Positions 25,285-37,360 of a DNA stretch of 64,000 nucleotides are shown here, one piece after another. The DNA comes from Palaemon carinicauda (lineage: Eukaryota; Arthropoda; Malacostraca; Decapoda; Palaemonidae): NCBI RefSeq assembly GCF_036898095.1, contig NC_090741.1, positions 22,853,776-22,917,775 of the forward strand. The letters run 5' to 3'. The translations under genes and the position numbers were made by a program. The notes beneath the pieces were generated by a model. It was not told where the DNA came from. It worked only from the letters and a program-made list of their open reading frames with translations, and did not search any database. The number at the start of each line of letters is the position of its first letter. Position 1 is the first letter of the stretch.

Positions 25285-28200
25285 AGGTTTCACTTTCAAA
25301 CACTCAGGCCCCAGTTTTGCAACAGAAATTATCACGATCACAGTATTGTGATGAATGTTCATTTTCAACCTCATCATGATCTTTCTCTTCCTCATCATCA
25401 TCATTGCTGGCACCTGGCTGGTCTTGGATGTTAATAAATTCTTTAGGTAGAGTGCTACCTACAGTCAAACCATAATAGCTTCAACTCCCTATGAACTAGG
25501 TTCTAACCGTAACTCTCACTGTCAGCAACAGGAACATCAGGCTTATAGCCACCTGGTAATTAACACCCCTGATATGCTGCTGAAGGTTTTTGCAGCATGG
25601 TGGTAACGTGCTCAAATGCATGTTGAGCTTTTCGAAGCCATGGTCGGTCGGTTGCAGTTAGCGAAGTTAATCAACATGCCTGGTCTATATAGACATTATC
25701 TGTGAAAGCATCCATCTCATTAACCAAATAGGATGGCATATTCCAGGCCTCACCTAATCTAGAAAGGGAAACTTCAAAGTGGTCCAAATTTTGAAGGAAT
25801 TTCAGAGGCTTCAACTTTCCAATCATCTTAAAGCAGGTAACTGAATCATAACCTTAGAATAGAAGAAGTAAGAACAATGCTTCTTTGTGTATGTCTTACA
25901 TGCCCCTAGCTAGTTTACATACGCTTATCAGCCACCTCTTGTTTACCTGCTAGCATAAAATCAAATATTGACCTCTTCTTTCTCAAGTGCATAGTACAAA
26001 AGCAGGAAGAAGACATCACTCTCTGGGCTTTTGTCTCTAACTGGTCGGTAACCATGCCTCATGCTATGCATGCAGTATAAGCTAAAAATGTTTTTTTCTA
26101 TATACTGTGTAGTTACTAAAATTTGTTTAGTTAGCATAAATGTAAGTATCTAAAAGTGCCAAACATCAATATTCAATAACTTGAATCTGTTTCCTATATG
26201 GACAACTGCAGTGAAGGTAGCACTCTTTTGCTGATAATGTGGCCATCATCTGTCTTCAGCAGGTAGGCACGTCTATCACATATTACAGTAACTTCTGTAC
26301 TGCACAGTCTATTAGTGTAAGCATCCTGGCCCCTACGCTTCCTGATGATGAAGTAGTTGTGGCCCATTGCTAACGTCTTCACCTGGTGATCGCCATACTA
26401 GGGTTCGAGACCCACTCAAACTCGTTAGTTCCTTTACCTCACCATCATTTTGAGCTACGGATAATGGTTTTGGGGAGCCTATGGGTGTATCTGTTAAGTC
26501 ATCAGCAACCATTGTCTGGCCCTCCCTGGTCTTAGCTTGGATAATTAGGGTGCTTAGGTGCTGATCGTATGTATATATGATCAGACTCTAGGTCGTTCTC
26601 CTGCTTGCTTAGGCAATGTTCCTATCTCTTACCTCTGCCATTCACGAGTGCCCTTTAACCCTTTAAGTTGTTCATGTTATTATTCATGTTAAATTGAAAT
26701 ATCACTACCCTAATCATAGTGATGTATTAGTTTCTCCGTAAGACGTATTACCCGACTGGACTGCTGTTTATTATTCATTGCTCAGAAAGCCCTTCCGAAT
26801 GACATGTCATTTTGTCTTCTCACCTAGTACAACAATTTTGTCACCACCTGATGCATTCCGTGGTCTATGTAATAACAATTTCATAATATTTAATAGATGA
26901 ATAAAAAAAGAATTACCATACATGTATAAATAAAACTATGAAATCGTCTTGCAAAAAAAAAAAGATGTTCTATTATAAAGTTAAAAAGCATATTTAATAT
27001 ACTTACCATAATAGACTGGTATGTACAAATCTGTGCTAATTACTGCATGTACATCCTTGTACAGCATGCTGAAGACCTTCTGCCATAATAGCATGAAGTT
27101 ACTTGGGATGTCTTTCACCAAGAACAAGCAAGCATTTCAATCGTAGATTGTAAGAAATTCTTTTCCAATAGGGTATGGTGCATCATATACTTCTTTTTTT
27201 CACGTGATAACATAACTTGCAATTATCAGTTTTACAGGAAAAAAAAAAACATCAGTAGTTATTTCAATGTAAGGAATAGGCATCATGGGAATTGGACTAG
27301 GTCTTCCAGGTTTAACTTAGTTCCAATTCGTTAACTTCTCATCAATAACTAGAAAAGCGCATTTCCTTGAGCTTGAACTATACAATTTTGCTGTCTATTG
27401 ATATCTTGGTACTTTTCTAATCCATGGATCCAAGTGTCTTTAAATTTTTTTTCTTAATTGACTCAAAGAGGTTACTGTAGTTCTTCAACCAATCATCAAT
27501 GAAACCACCATGTGCTTCTGCTCTGACAACCTTTACTCTAAGCACGTCATGCTCATGTGTTGCTGTATTACCAAAAGGCAGAAGTATCAGATTATCCTTT
27601 GTGTCTACTGTGAATAAGTTGAGAAAGCTTTGAAGTGCCTTGATAAACTTTTCAGTATTCCTTTGGTTCCTAGCAATTGCTATTTTCATGACTCTCTGGT
27701 GGTTGCATATATACCAGATTGAACATGGAGTTGGCAAATTGAGACCTAATGTATGTTAACTTGATCCTTTTCTGATAAGCTTCTCGGTTTGTGAATAAGC
27801 CTGTGAGGCCACTGCCACTGCCTCCACAAAACTTGGTTTGTCATATGAAAGTTTACGGCATTGTTTAATCCACTGCAGAGCAGTTTCCTGGCATGAAAGA
27901 ACATGCAACAAATATTGCACGGTGTTCCAGAAAATCTGTTGTTCTCGGATGTCTCAATTCTCTGTTGCACAGATGCATAGAGAAGTAGATCAAGTACCTT
28001 GTGCTGTTTGTCCGATAAACTTAACATAAGAAGAACGCGTGACGTATATGTAGTGTGTATGTAAGGTGAAACCAGAAAAATTCCCATACGAGCTATGTAA
28101 GACCGCTTCATCTGAGCAATCTTTTCAATAAATAAATTTTTTTAGCTTTCTTCCAAGTAAGCTAAGAATCTGTGTAGGTATTGTCACTCTGCCTCATTGT

Positions 28201-28660
28201 TCATGGCTGAGTCAATGGTATCAGGAGAACATTTCATTACAACATCAGCCAGAATATTGAGACGATGCTGATAGAGTTCAACATTCTGACCGTCTTGGCA
28301 CTGCCTGATGAAAAGTTATTCCAATGTCTCTAATGCAGCGTTGTTAGTGAAGTGCCCCGTCATAATGTAACCCAAAAAGAACACCTAACAGTGAACCTGT
28401 TTCAGTGAGTCCAGTGTGAAGTACGATATCTAAAAAATTACTTTCACCCGTCTTCTTACCCAACATCCTCATAAATGCACATTCAAGAAGGAATGTTCCT
28501 GTCAGTATGATATGGTTTTGGGACTGATCAAGTTTACACCATATGATAGGGTGTGCCTTCATACAGAAACCAATATTGGAAGTGGTGATGTTGAATATTT
28601 CTTGCACTTCATGTGTTTTACTATCAGCATATTGTAGACAATCCAGTACACTTTAGTTAT
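25285..28660 (-). pseudogene. Decayed copy of an invertebrate multi-copy protein family of unknown function
   Basis: Minus-strand translation gives ordered blocks in broken frames. LTGTFLLECAFMRMLGK and a following GLHYDGALH block lie in 28344-28607. A helical region with HARKLLCSG follows in 27746-28111. FIKALQSFLNLF and a Lys-rich NLKTLGSMD block lie in 27417-27737. Then GYDSVTCFKMIGK (25813-25853) appears, and an acidic C-terminus near 25400. The same GxDxVxxFxxxGK motif occurs in the second copy at 63359-64000 as HSFTGCDTVSAFFGKGK. I recall this motif order from large uncharacterised proteins abundant in cnidarian and arthropod genomes; no function is known to me. Many stops; interrupted by a SINE at 26355-26668. 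Confidence 0.5.
26355..26668 (+). mobile_element. tRNA-derived SINE, full-length but diverged
   Basis: The head gttgtggcccattgctaacg resembles the A box of the copy at 43048. A B box ggttcgagacc lies at 26402-26412. A shared body follows (cctatgggtgtatctgtt, cagcaaccattg, tggccctcc, ctgatcgtatg) and the end is tctgccattc...ccctttaa. RNA polymerase III would transcribe it. It is inserted in the decayed gene of the opposite strand. Confidence 0.8.
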
Positions 28661-28932
28661 CTGTAATGGAACTTGCAATGAATGGGTGATAAGCTTTCCG
28701 GTGTCTTCTTAATCTTGGAGAGAAAACCTTTAATTTTTCTGAGGATTACATGTATTAGAGACAAAGAGCTGTCATTGATTTCATTACTGACTGTTTTCTA
28801 TATGAATTGAGTAAATGGCCACCTCAGAGATGAGTAAAATCAGGCATAATTATAAAGGACTGTTCCTACAACAAAAACCTTTTATTCAACACTCAGATGG
28901 ATAAGGGAATGCAGAACAGAGGTAAAACTAAA

Positions 28933-29300
28933 GGGGCCCTCAGTAGAGCGCGGACCTCTGCCGCCGCAGCAGTTTATTTCTCGACCTTGACCTTTGACCT
29001 TAACATATATCAATTAGCGTGGATTTTCATACACTCAACTATGGACCAAGTTTGAAGTCTCTCTGACAACAATGTCCAAACTTATAGCTGATTACGTGAG
29101 TTGGACATTTTGCTTGACTCTGACCTTGACCTTTTGACATTGGACTTCCAAAATTTAATCATTCCCAGGATTTTACATAAAAGTTAATCCCTGCTAGTTT
29201 CAATATTCTAATGTTAAAATTGTGGCCCGGAAGCTGTTCACAAACGCACACAAACAGGGGGTAAAACATAACCTTCCAAACTTTGTTGGAAGAGGTAAAA
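28933..29300 (+). repeat. Dispersed repeat (type I)
   Basis: Starts near ctcagtagagcgcggacctc and ends near ccaaactttgttggaaga. The middle (accaagtttgaagt, gacaac, atgtccaaact, gctgattacgtga) recurs at 45455-45558. Probably an old non-coding transposable element of marine invertebrates; class not known. Confidence 0.6.
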
Positions 29301-30199
29301 AAAAAAGTCATATCCTTTTTGTGCATGTCATTACAGAGGTTGACACATTTAGACAAGATATTTAACATATTCAAAGCACTGCAAAGAGAAATTTTCATTG
29401 TTACTTCCAGCACTCAGTTTCATACCAAGTAATATTTACTCAGACAATGACATACGGTAGCTTAAAAAAAGTTTTTTTTTTTTTTTAATGGTGTCTGCTT
29501 TTAAATGTCAGCTAATTCATATCCTGGAAGTAGTTTTGAATGACCATACTTTCCCCCTCCTTTCAGTTCCATCTGTTACAAGAGGATGTCTCCCAAGAGG
29601 GACATTCAATCGACAGTATTACGGGAATTTATTGTAAATTCATATAATTCAATATTTAACTAAATGAGCACTCAGTAAAGAGCACGCCTTTGCCATGCCA
29701 AGCAGTCTTGTTTTGCTCTTAACTCCAATGCGTACTTATACTTTGACGTATTTTCTTCAACGTCTAATGAATTCGTCTTTGGATCATACCTCCCATGTCC
29801 ACCGATGTTTGTTGAAATTAGTTGTGTAGTTTTTGTTCAATGTTGTTCACAAACAAATTATTTGTCATGCAATTAATATTGTGATTATTTCAAAGTACAG
29901 TACTGCTGTGTACCTCTACGTTATCCAAAATGTTACAAATTCCTCCTTGAGCACTACCCAACACGACTACCAACTTTGTTCAAAATCGGAACCTTACTTT
30001 TTGTGTAAAATTGCTCAGAAACAATCCATAGCCTTCGCAAAATCTTTGATTTTGGCGACGACAATTATTCAATGTTTATGATTCTTCCCCCTAAAATGTA
30101 CAGCATAGCTGTTCCTGGTCAAAAGACATATCACAAATAATAACCCACATGGATAAAGAAGAGATAGAACAGACATGAGAATGCGAAGGTGGTTCATGG
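29301..30199. other. No gene; contains a related repeat start
   Basis: Around 29664 the sequence gagcactcagtaaagagcac resembles the start of the type I dispersed repeat, but the following sequence differs. No coding region supported. Confidence 0.45.
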
Positions 30200-30485
30200 G
30201 AATATCACTGCTTGAAAGATTGGAAAATGATGAAACAAATAGAATGTCAGTGCAGTAATATTACCGAGATGATAAGGGTGTCACGACCGAGATGGCGTGG
30301 GCACATGTTAAGAATGGATGGTTGGGAGGGAGTGAGAAACCTGTTAGGGGGAGAAAATCAAGTGGAAGGCAGAGAATTAGATGCCGTCGAGGCGAGGGAT
30401 GATATGGAGAGAGGAGGTTTGGTGGAAGAGGATGCCTTTGACCAAAGGCATTGGAGAAGGCGCATCAGGCAACTGACCCATTAAT
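30200..30485 (+). pseudogene. C-terminal tail of a non-LTR reverse transcriptase
   Basis: A 90-codon frame with RPRWRGHMLRMDGWE, then after a local frame disturbance DMERGGLVEEDAFD and HWRRRIRQ, the typical last 80 residues of endonuclease-RTs in arthropod genomes. The usual RGR-rich block between them is out of frame here, so the copy is broken. Nothing of the catalytic core remains. Confidence 0.65.
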
Positions 30486-31053
30486 GTAGGGATAATGGTG
30501 GGGAAGAACATGATGGATAGTGTATACATCCATTACCTTTTGCCAGATGCATAAATGGCTACCAGGCATGTTTAATTGCATATAAAGCCAGCAACTGTGC
30601 AAAGCAAAGATAAACTACGGTTCGTACCACTAATCACGGTCTGAAATTGATAAATCACGAGATGACCTGTTTGAAAAATTTACAGTTCATGTATTCAGCT
30701 AAAATTAAAATATAATCATCAACCCTATCTCCCTGTGATTATGAAGAACGTTGTACAAGTAAATATATGGATCAGTAACCGGAGGACTGACCCTGGCGGA
30801 GAATTAACCCTTAACACTAGGATGGCCAGCTCCTTTGATATATATAAAATGGCCGAGGTGTCGTTTTCGACACCTTATGATTTTTATTGAAATTTGGCAT
30901 GAAAAATAATCATATATGGTTAATGAAATAACTCATATGTTTGCAATACATAGTTTATTAAAGAATATTGTTATTACATAACATTTGACCTCATTTTGAA
31001 GTAGGCTATAACATTCTTTTTACAATCCTGTAGGCCAATTATTTATCAATATC

Positions 31054-32793
31054 TTAGATTCCACAATCTTTACATGTTACAAACACTACCCTAGTTTCAT
31101 CCTTTGCACATTTGCCACAAGTAGGTTTTTTGCATACTTGGCAAATAGTAATCGTAGCATTTGAACATTTTCTACCATGACACTTGCGACGTTTCTTAGG
31201 TAATGATGAGCTTGTGGAGGGCACATCCGCAAGATTCGGTAAGCTTCTCTTCTGAACATAAGCATGCCTAAGACTTTCAATGAGCTCCAAAATGAACTCC
31301 TTCCTACTAATTGTTCTCCCTGATGCTAGTTTGTATATAATCCATGCATTTATAACTGCCATATCCAGTATATTACAAAAAACTCCAAGGGGCCAACGTC
31401 TTGTAGCACAACGTGTACTGTACTTTCGGAGCATTTGGTCGACTACGTCTACTCCTACTTTATTAGCATTATAGAAATCAATGACTGCTGGTTTCTTCTT
31501 CTCACCTTCCGAAATTGTTGGAGAACTATGCATTGTTGATAAGAGGCACACATTTTTATTAGCTTTGCATTGATAATTAACAAACATGCATTCACTTTCA
31601 TCTTGAAAATAGAATTTGGATTCATACTTTTTCCCCTTTTCTTGTAAAGTCATTTCTTTCGACAGATGCTTGCTGTTTCCTCTCACAGTACCGACAATTG
31701 AAGTAGCTCTATCTCGCAGTTTCCTTGCAACTTCAAGAGATGTAAAAAAGTTGTCTGTTGTTACATTATAGCCTTTGTTCTTCACAACTTCAGTAAGACT
31801 GAGCACAACATGTTCCGCCAAGGGAACCCCTAACCTTGATTCCTTTTCTATGGCTCCTAAGTAGGGGATCACATTTACAATGTATTTGTTTTCTACCTCT
31901 GTAAGGACCCAAAATTTCATTCCAAACTTATCAGGTTTATTTGGCATAAATACAATGAATGGGCACCTGTTTTTCATGGGCAATAGCTGTTCGTCAATTG
32001 TCAAACTATATGTTGGTATATAGGCACCTCTGCAATTTTCAACAAATAGGACAAAAATGTCTCTAGTGTGGGTAAATTTGTCACTTTTGATCCTCTCTGA
32101 CCTTGTGCTTCTGTTGTCAAACCTAATGAATCTATGTATTTTCTTGTAATCACTTCTAGACATGGTTTCTCCGAATATTTTTGGTCCATAGGTTTTATTC
32201 CACAAAAAATCTGCACTGTGAGCTTTTCCGTACACTCCCCTTGCATATGTCAAAGCAATGTAGGCCTCAAACTTTTCTAAGGATAACACCCAGCTTTCAT
32301 CGTGATTTTTTCCTTCACTGATTGTCCATTTATGAATTTTCCGTAGCATAGTTTTATCAATGAAGATTCTCCAAGCAGAATATGGGGATTCTGCAGCTAC
32401 ATTTTTCACAGTTTTTGAAATGCCAGAAGTAGCTTTGAATACCTGACTTTGGCTATATCTTCCTTTCCGAGATGATGATAAAGGTTCCTAGGCAATCCCA
32501 TGCCGTGTAATGATGGTATTTCTATCTGTAGAAGTGCTTGCTTGTATATCTGATGAGGTACTTGCTTGTCTAGTGGATTCGTCTTCACTATCTTGATAGT
32601 CATCAGAATCTGATGAGCTTGAAGAAACTTTTTTTTGTAGTAAAAACTCATTTTCACTACCATCACTACCATCACTTGAAACTTCATCTTCTGATTGGAA
32701 GATAATATTCAATGCTTCTTCTACAGTATAGAAATCTTTATTTCCCTTACACCGTGAAGCAGCCATCTCTAATATATTCAGTATGACTACCAC
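31054..32793 (-). pseudogene. piggyBac transposase, one in-frame stop
   Basis: The frame starts at 32793 with an acidic Ser/Asp/Glu-rich N-terminus typical of piggyBac proteins. It meets TAG at 32488-32490 and continues in the same frame to 31054 (579 codons in all). The catalytic DDD-type domain shows LTIDEQLLP, VTTDNFFTS and KVGVDVVDQM as the three Asp-containing motifs. The C-terminus holds a Cys-rich zinc domain (CHGRKC, CQVCKKPTCGKC, CKDC). The protein cuts and pastes at TTAA sites without leaving footprints. Only the single stop, probably one base change, breaks it, so the insertion is fairly young. Confidence 0.88.
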
Positions 32794-32952
32794 TAAGCTA
32801 ATATGAATGATGAGTGCTTAGTAACTGTTTCCTTTGCCAAGGATCACGAAACACAGAATTCTCAAGGATATTCAAGTCAGGAATAACAAGTCTGAAAAGA
32901 AATTCACAAATATATAGTATACCTCATACTGAAAGAAAGTCATTATATAGAT

Positions 32953-32982
32953 ATGTGTGTGTGTGTGTGTGTGTGTGTGTAT
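32953..32982. repeat. Short (TG)n
   Basis: TG dinucleotides inside the piggyBac 5' region. Confidence 0.9.
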
Positions 32983-33489
32983 AAATAGATAGATATATAG
33001 ATAGGGGACACAAACACAAATATTATTGCTTGTGAGGAGTTTTTAAATGAATTTACCATATAAATAGCCTAGGTGTCAAAAACGACACCTTGGCCATTTA
33101 AGGTATAACCTCAAATATCAGCTATTCCACTGAATATTTTTTTAAAAATTAGGTCTGTTAAGCATCTTTTTAAAAATTTAATAATTGTCTATAAGACTCA
33201 GCATTGAGCCAAAATCAGTTATTCCATACTAATTAGTTAAAAATTTGAAGGTGTCGAAAACGACACCTCGGCCATCCTAGTGTTACCCTTAATCTCTGGT
33301 AAAAGTGACCCAGAGTGATTTGGAGGACTGACCAACAATGTTTATTTATACTATAGTGCATTTTTTATTAGTATACTATAGTGCATTTATTATTAAAGTT
33401 ATTTGATTAAATACAATAACATATAAAAACTTGTATAACAGGCATTGGTAAATTTTATATAAGAAATCTATACTTAAATCAAATCAATC

Positions 33490-33650
33490 CGGCTAACGGT
33501 TGTGACCTGGGAAGGGGGTCCGGGGGCTTGGCCCCGGCTAGGGGTTGTGACCTGGGAAGGGGGTCCAGGGGGTTGGCCCCAGCTAGGGGTCGTGACCTGG
33601 GAAGGGGGTCCGGGGCTTGCCCCGGCTAGGGGTTGTGACCTGGGAACTAC
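33490..33650. repeat. GC-rich 45-bp minisatellite, about 3.5 copies
   Basis: tgtgacctgggaa recurs at 33501, 33546, 33591 (as cgtgacc) and 33634: periods of 45, 45 and 43. Units contain ggggtcc and ggccccggc. It lies inside the foldback element. Confidence 0.93.
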
Positions 33651-33654
33651 TAGG

Positions 33655-33810
33655 TTTGGTTAGGTGGGTTTGTTAGATTCTGTACCTTTTTGCAAATCTC
33701 AAGTGTTAAATAACCATGTTTGGCCAGTTTCCCACTGGGGTCCCCCATAATTGTCTTTATATAAAGGGGTTCAGAAACTCATGAACGGGTGGTTTGCCCC
33801 AATAATACCA
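33655..33810 (-). repeat. Dispersed repeat shared with 60.95 kb
   Basis: The reverse complement of 33720-33806 matches 60956-61040 (attattggggcaaac, cattcatgagttt, aaagacaatta). Shared non-coding repeat, class unknown. Confidence 0.65.
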
Positions 33811-33890
33811 AAGAATTAGCTTTAGAAAAGAAAATAAACATTGTGGATCAGTCCTCCAAACCACTCTGTGTCAGTTTTACCAGAGATTGT

Positions 33891-34714
33891 GGGTCAATCC
33901 TCCAGTATTCTATGGATATACATTTAATGTCAGTAATCTGTTGTGCTCTGTTCATAGATAGGACTTCTTTGATACTTTCACTAACAAAAAATACACTTTT
34001 CATTGTCTTCCGAGTTAATATATGACTTTAATTACTAAAGAAACTGGAATTGACCGTAAGAAATGGACGAGTGTTGGCTAGCTTGGCCTTTCCTCTATGT
34101 TTAATGAGGCCTGGGCCATGATAACTTTTGTATCGATCGATTAAAATGTGAAGTATATTTTACATTCCGAGGCCATTGTTTATATTTGAGAGTGATGGCG
34201 AGTTACTGCGCATGCATTGGTTCCAAACGGTGTGGGGAGTTTTCTGTGTATTTACAATAATGTAATTATTACCTGGTTTATTTAACTAATTACTAGCTTC
34301 CAGATATTTATGCACTAGTTCCCGGATGTTGTTATATAACAGCCAAGAACCACCCTAACTTTTAGTTTCAACTATACTGTACTACCAACATGAAAACACA
34401 TCTCCAAGAGAAAAGTACGAAAATACTTTTAGAACTAAATTATACCTTTACATTATAGATTAAGTGAATCTACATGAACAAATACTAACTTTCAAAGATT
34501 AAACAACAAAGAATAACCAAGTATAAACGGTTCAATGAAATTACATGAAAGCACATTAGGGAGCACAAAAGGGATAAATATTTAAGAGAATACTTTATAA
34601 ACACATCCCTCCAAGAGGAGTCAGAACATTGTAGATCCAAGTAACTGATTGATTACAATTTTTGTGTAGAGAAGCAAAAGTCAAAATCTGGAAGCATGTC
34701 AGCAATGAGGTTTG
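33891..34714. other. No recognisable gene
   Basis: AT-rich sequence with stops in all frames. Confidence 0.5.
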
Positions 34715-35460
34715 ACATTACCTTTGATAAGCAATATCCCTATTTTATATTGCTGCAGAACCAAAAGGCTCAGAGTTGATCTAGTTTATTTAAATTTACT
34801 TACAAAAGACAATGGATTACGGTCAGAAAAAAAAAGATTGATTTGTCTAAATTTTTATTTAGAAGAGAGACTATTTATATACGAAACAAATTTTTCAAGA
34901 GCATGAAGGAGAGCCCAAGCCACCTCTTCCACTGTAAACTAGGAACTGAGGCTTCAGTCTACTTGAATAAGAAATCTGGTGTAGTACATTATCGTCACTG
35001 GTCTGCATCAAAACTGCTCCTACATCCACATCACTAGCTAATACTTTGAGATTAACAGCTTGTCGGATTCAGATAGCCTTCAACACAGAAGACTATTTCA
35101 ATAGCTGCAAATGCACGTTGACAATATTCTGCCCACTATAGTCAACCTTAGGGCTGGCGAGATAAATCAGAGGTACAGCAACTACCGAAAAAGTTCGGTC
35201 AGAACTCTTAATAAAATCCAGCCATGCTAAATAGAACACTGAACTGCCTTGTTTACGGAGTAGGATATTCTTTAATGCATGTAACCATCATCCTTGGGTG
35301 CAATCATTCCACTCCCAACATCCATGACCAGCGCTACAAGACTTATCCAATGGTAGTCTTCTGCCAGATTTCAAAGGTGAAGAAACAGGTCTCACGGTCT
35401 TTAAATGTTCTTTCCATGTATCGTCGTGGACCATTGTCATCAATGACAACATCTCATCTG
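34715..35460 (-). pseudogene. Ty3/Gypsy RT-RNase H relic
   Basis: Broken minus-strand frames give, in order, a DDTWKEHLKT block (RT thumb), a block ending VVAVPL (connection domain), and LASDVDVGAVLMQ, the RNase H start in which the usual D-A-S-D motif is S-D-V-D, followed by an SYSSRLKP block. Many stops and shifts; no LTRs recognised. It is older than either Gypsy element at 7-20 kb and of another lineage. Confidence 0.55.
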
Positions 35461-36890
35461 AAACAGAACATTAAAAGGTTGAAAGGTTTCAACAGCATTT
35501 TATCATTTCAAAGGGGAATAACAGCATCGAAATTGTACTAGAGATATGATACAGGAAGAAGCCTTCCTAGCATTTTGTCAAGGGTACTTTTATAGTATAA
35601 TCTTTATAAAAATTTATTTAAAAAATTATCATTTGCAACAATATTAAAATTATTCAAATGATTAGAGTCATTATGGGTGGCAGCAGAGTTTAACTCCCGA
35701 TAACCTTCAGAGACTCAAAGACTTACCTGGTTTTTTTGGTAGAGGATACAGGGGGAGGCCCACGAGTTTATCACTTTTCTGCCAACCCTTTCTGGATAAG
35801 AATAACACGTTCCATAGCTTCCTTTTTGTAAGGTATTCTGTAGGGTCTCTTGACAGACTAGATTAGTCCCAGGTGTCAATACCACATTTGAAGCAACAGC
35901 TGATGGTAGAGGTACATCTGAAAAAATGTAGTAATATCAGTCTAGTTTTTTCAAGCTGGGGACTTAATATGCACGAAATTGCACGAAATTTCATGCAAGA
36001 TTATAAGTGTTAAGTTTACAAAGTTAGACTTTTATAGTATGAAGAATTATCACCTGTACTCCCAGTAGCCATGATTAACTATCTGTATTTTTCACTATTT
36101 ATTCCATACAATTTCAAGCGATACACATGAACTAACATATGGTACTTGAGCCTACCAGGTGTGTAATATAATTATAATTACTTTCTATTAAAGTTAGACT
36201 GAATACCTCGTAAAATTTGCTCAAACACTCAATTCTCTTTACTTTTCAAATGTGTCCGCCAGAGCTGATTTGACCCACATCAAAATACTAAAGTATGAAA
36301 ATGTTCTACACATTTAATTTTGCCTTTCAAAAGCTACGAAAATTACTTCTATAGTATTCAGTGTTTAGTTTATACGCCTTACAAGCAACCTCTGAGATTC
36401 ATAATAACAACATCATCGCAAAGTTAAAAGACTGAATTGGTAGTTCGCCCCTTACACTTCAAAACACTGAACTAAAGGGGGTCATTATTCTCAGAGGCCA
36501 CTACAAAATATATACAAATAAATAAACTACGTGAACTCATATACCAGACCACCACATATCACGTACACTAAAACGAAACAACTGAATAAAATACAAAATA
36601 TATAACTCTCGCTGGAGCAACTTAGGAAATACAGAAGATACTTACCAAGTAATCCTTGATAGTTACACAGTGCCAGAGAATCTGATTTAAAAACCAATTC
36701 TAACCTTCCCTTTAAAGGAGACTAAACTTCTCTCCAGCAAGGAGAATTAAATACAAACAAAATCACAGTTCAAACAAGGATTACAGAGTAAATGCTATGA
36801 AAGTACAATTAAGGGGGAACTACACGAAAAGGACAAAATATATATTACGTGACATTATTAAGCTATCATAACATTATGTATACATTATAT
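35461..36890. other. No recognisable gene
   Basis: AT-rich sequence without a supportable frame, RNA gene or repeat. Confidence 0.45.
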
Positions 36891-36897
36891 ACACACA

Positions 36898-37098
<201 letters not shown>

Positions 37099-37233
37099 AA
37101 CGTTTGTCAATATATTTCATAACTAAATTGTACAAGTTTAGGATTTCAGCTTCCCAATTTGCATGTCAAAATTCTTCAACAGAAAGGAATGAAGTCTACA
37201 GTCAAAGGACGGCCTCCATTTGTCTGAATATAT

Positions 37234-37236
37234 TTG

Positions 37237-37316
<80 letters not shown>

Positions 37317-37360
37317 GTTGTTGTTGTTGTTGTTGTTGTTGTTTTTTGTTGTTGTTACTA
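37234..37360. repeat. Compound (AAT)n(ATT)n(GTT)n microsatellite
   Basis: AAT repeats to about 37279 turn into their reverse complement ATT to about 37313, then GTT. The first two blocks form a perfect hairpin. Confidence 0.95.

Larger units (their letters stand above)
30815..33282 (-). mobile_element. piggyBac-family DNA transposon
   Basis: 2,468 bp bounded by inverted CACTAGGATGGCC at 30815-30827 and 33270-33282. The left flank is ttaa (30811-30814) and the right flank ttac (33283-33286), so the TTAA target duplication has one change. Subterminal palindromes GGTGTCGTTTTCGACACC lie at 30857-30874 and 33250-33267 and a variant at 33072-33089. The left end has an extra 27 bases between the terminal repeat and the palindrome. 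It encodes a transposase with one in-frame stop. It is inserted in a foldback arm. Confidence 0.9.
30770..33890. repeat. Foldback element with a piggyBac insertion in its left arm
   Basis: The right arm (about 33829-33890) is the reverse complement of 33291-33347 (aatctctggtaaaa...ggaggactga...acaatgttta). Its continuation (gggtcaatcctccag) matches the sequence left of the piggyBac element (ggaggactgaccc near 30783). The arm is therefore split by the transposon. Without it, the foldback would span about 0.65 kb. Confidence 0.65.

Noticed and set aside
27838..28029. Plus-strand 63-codon frame
   Set aside because: Antisense shadow of the minus-strand relic.
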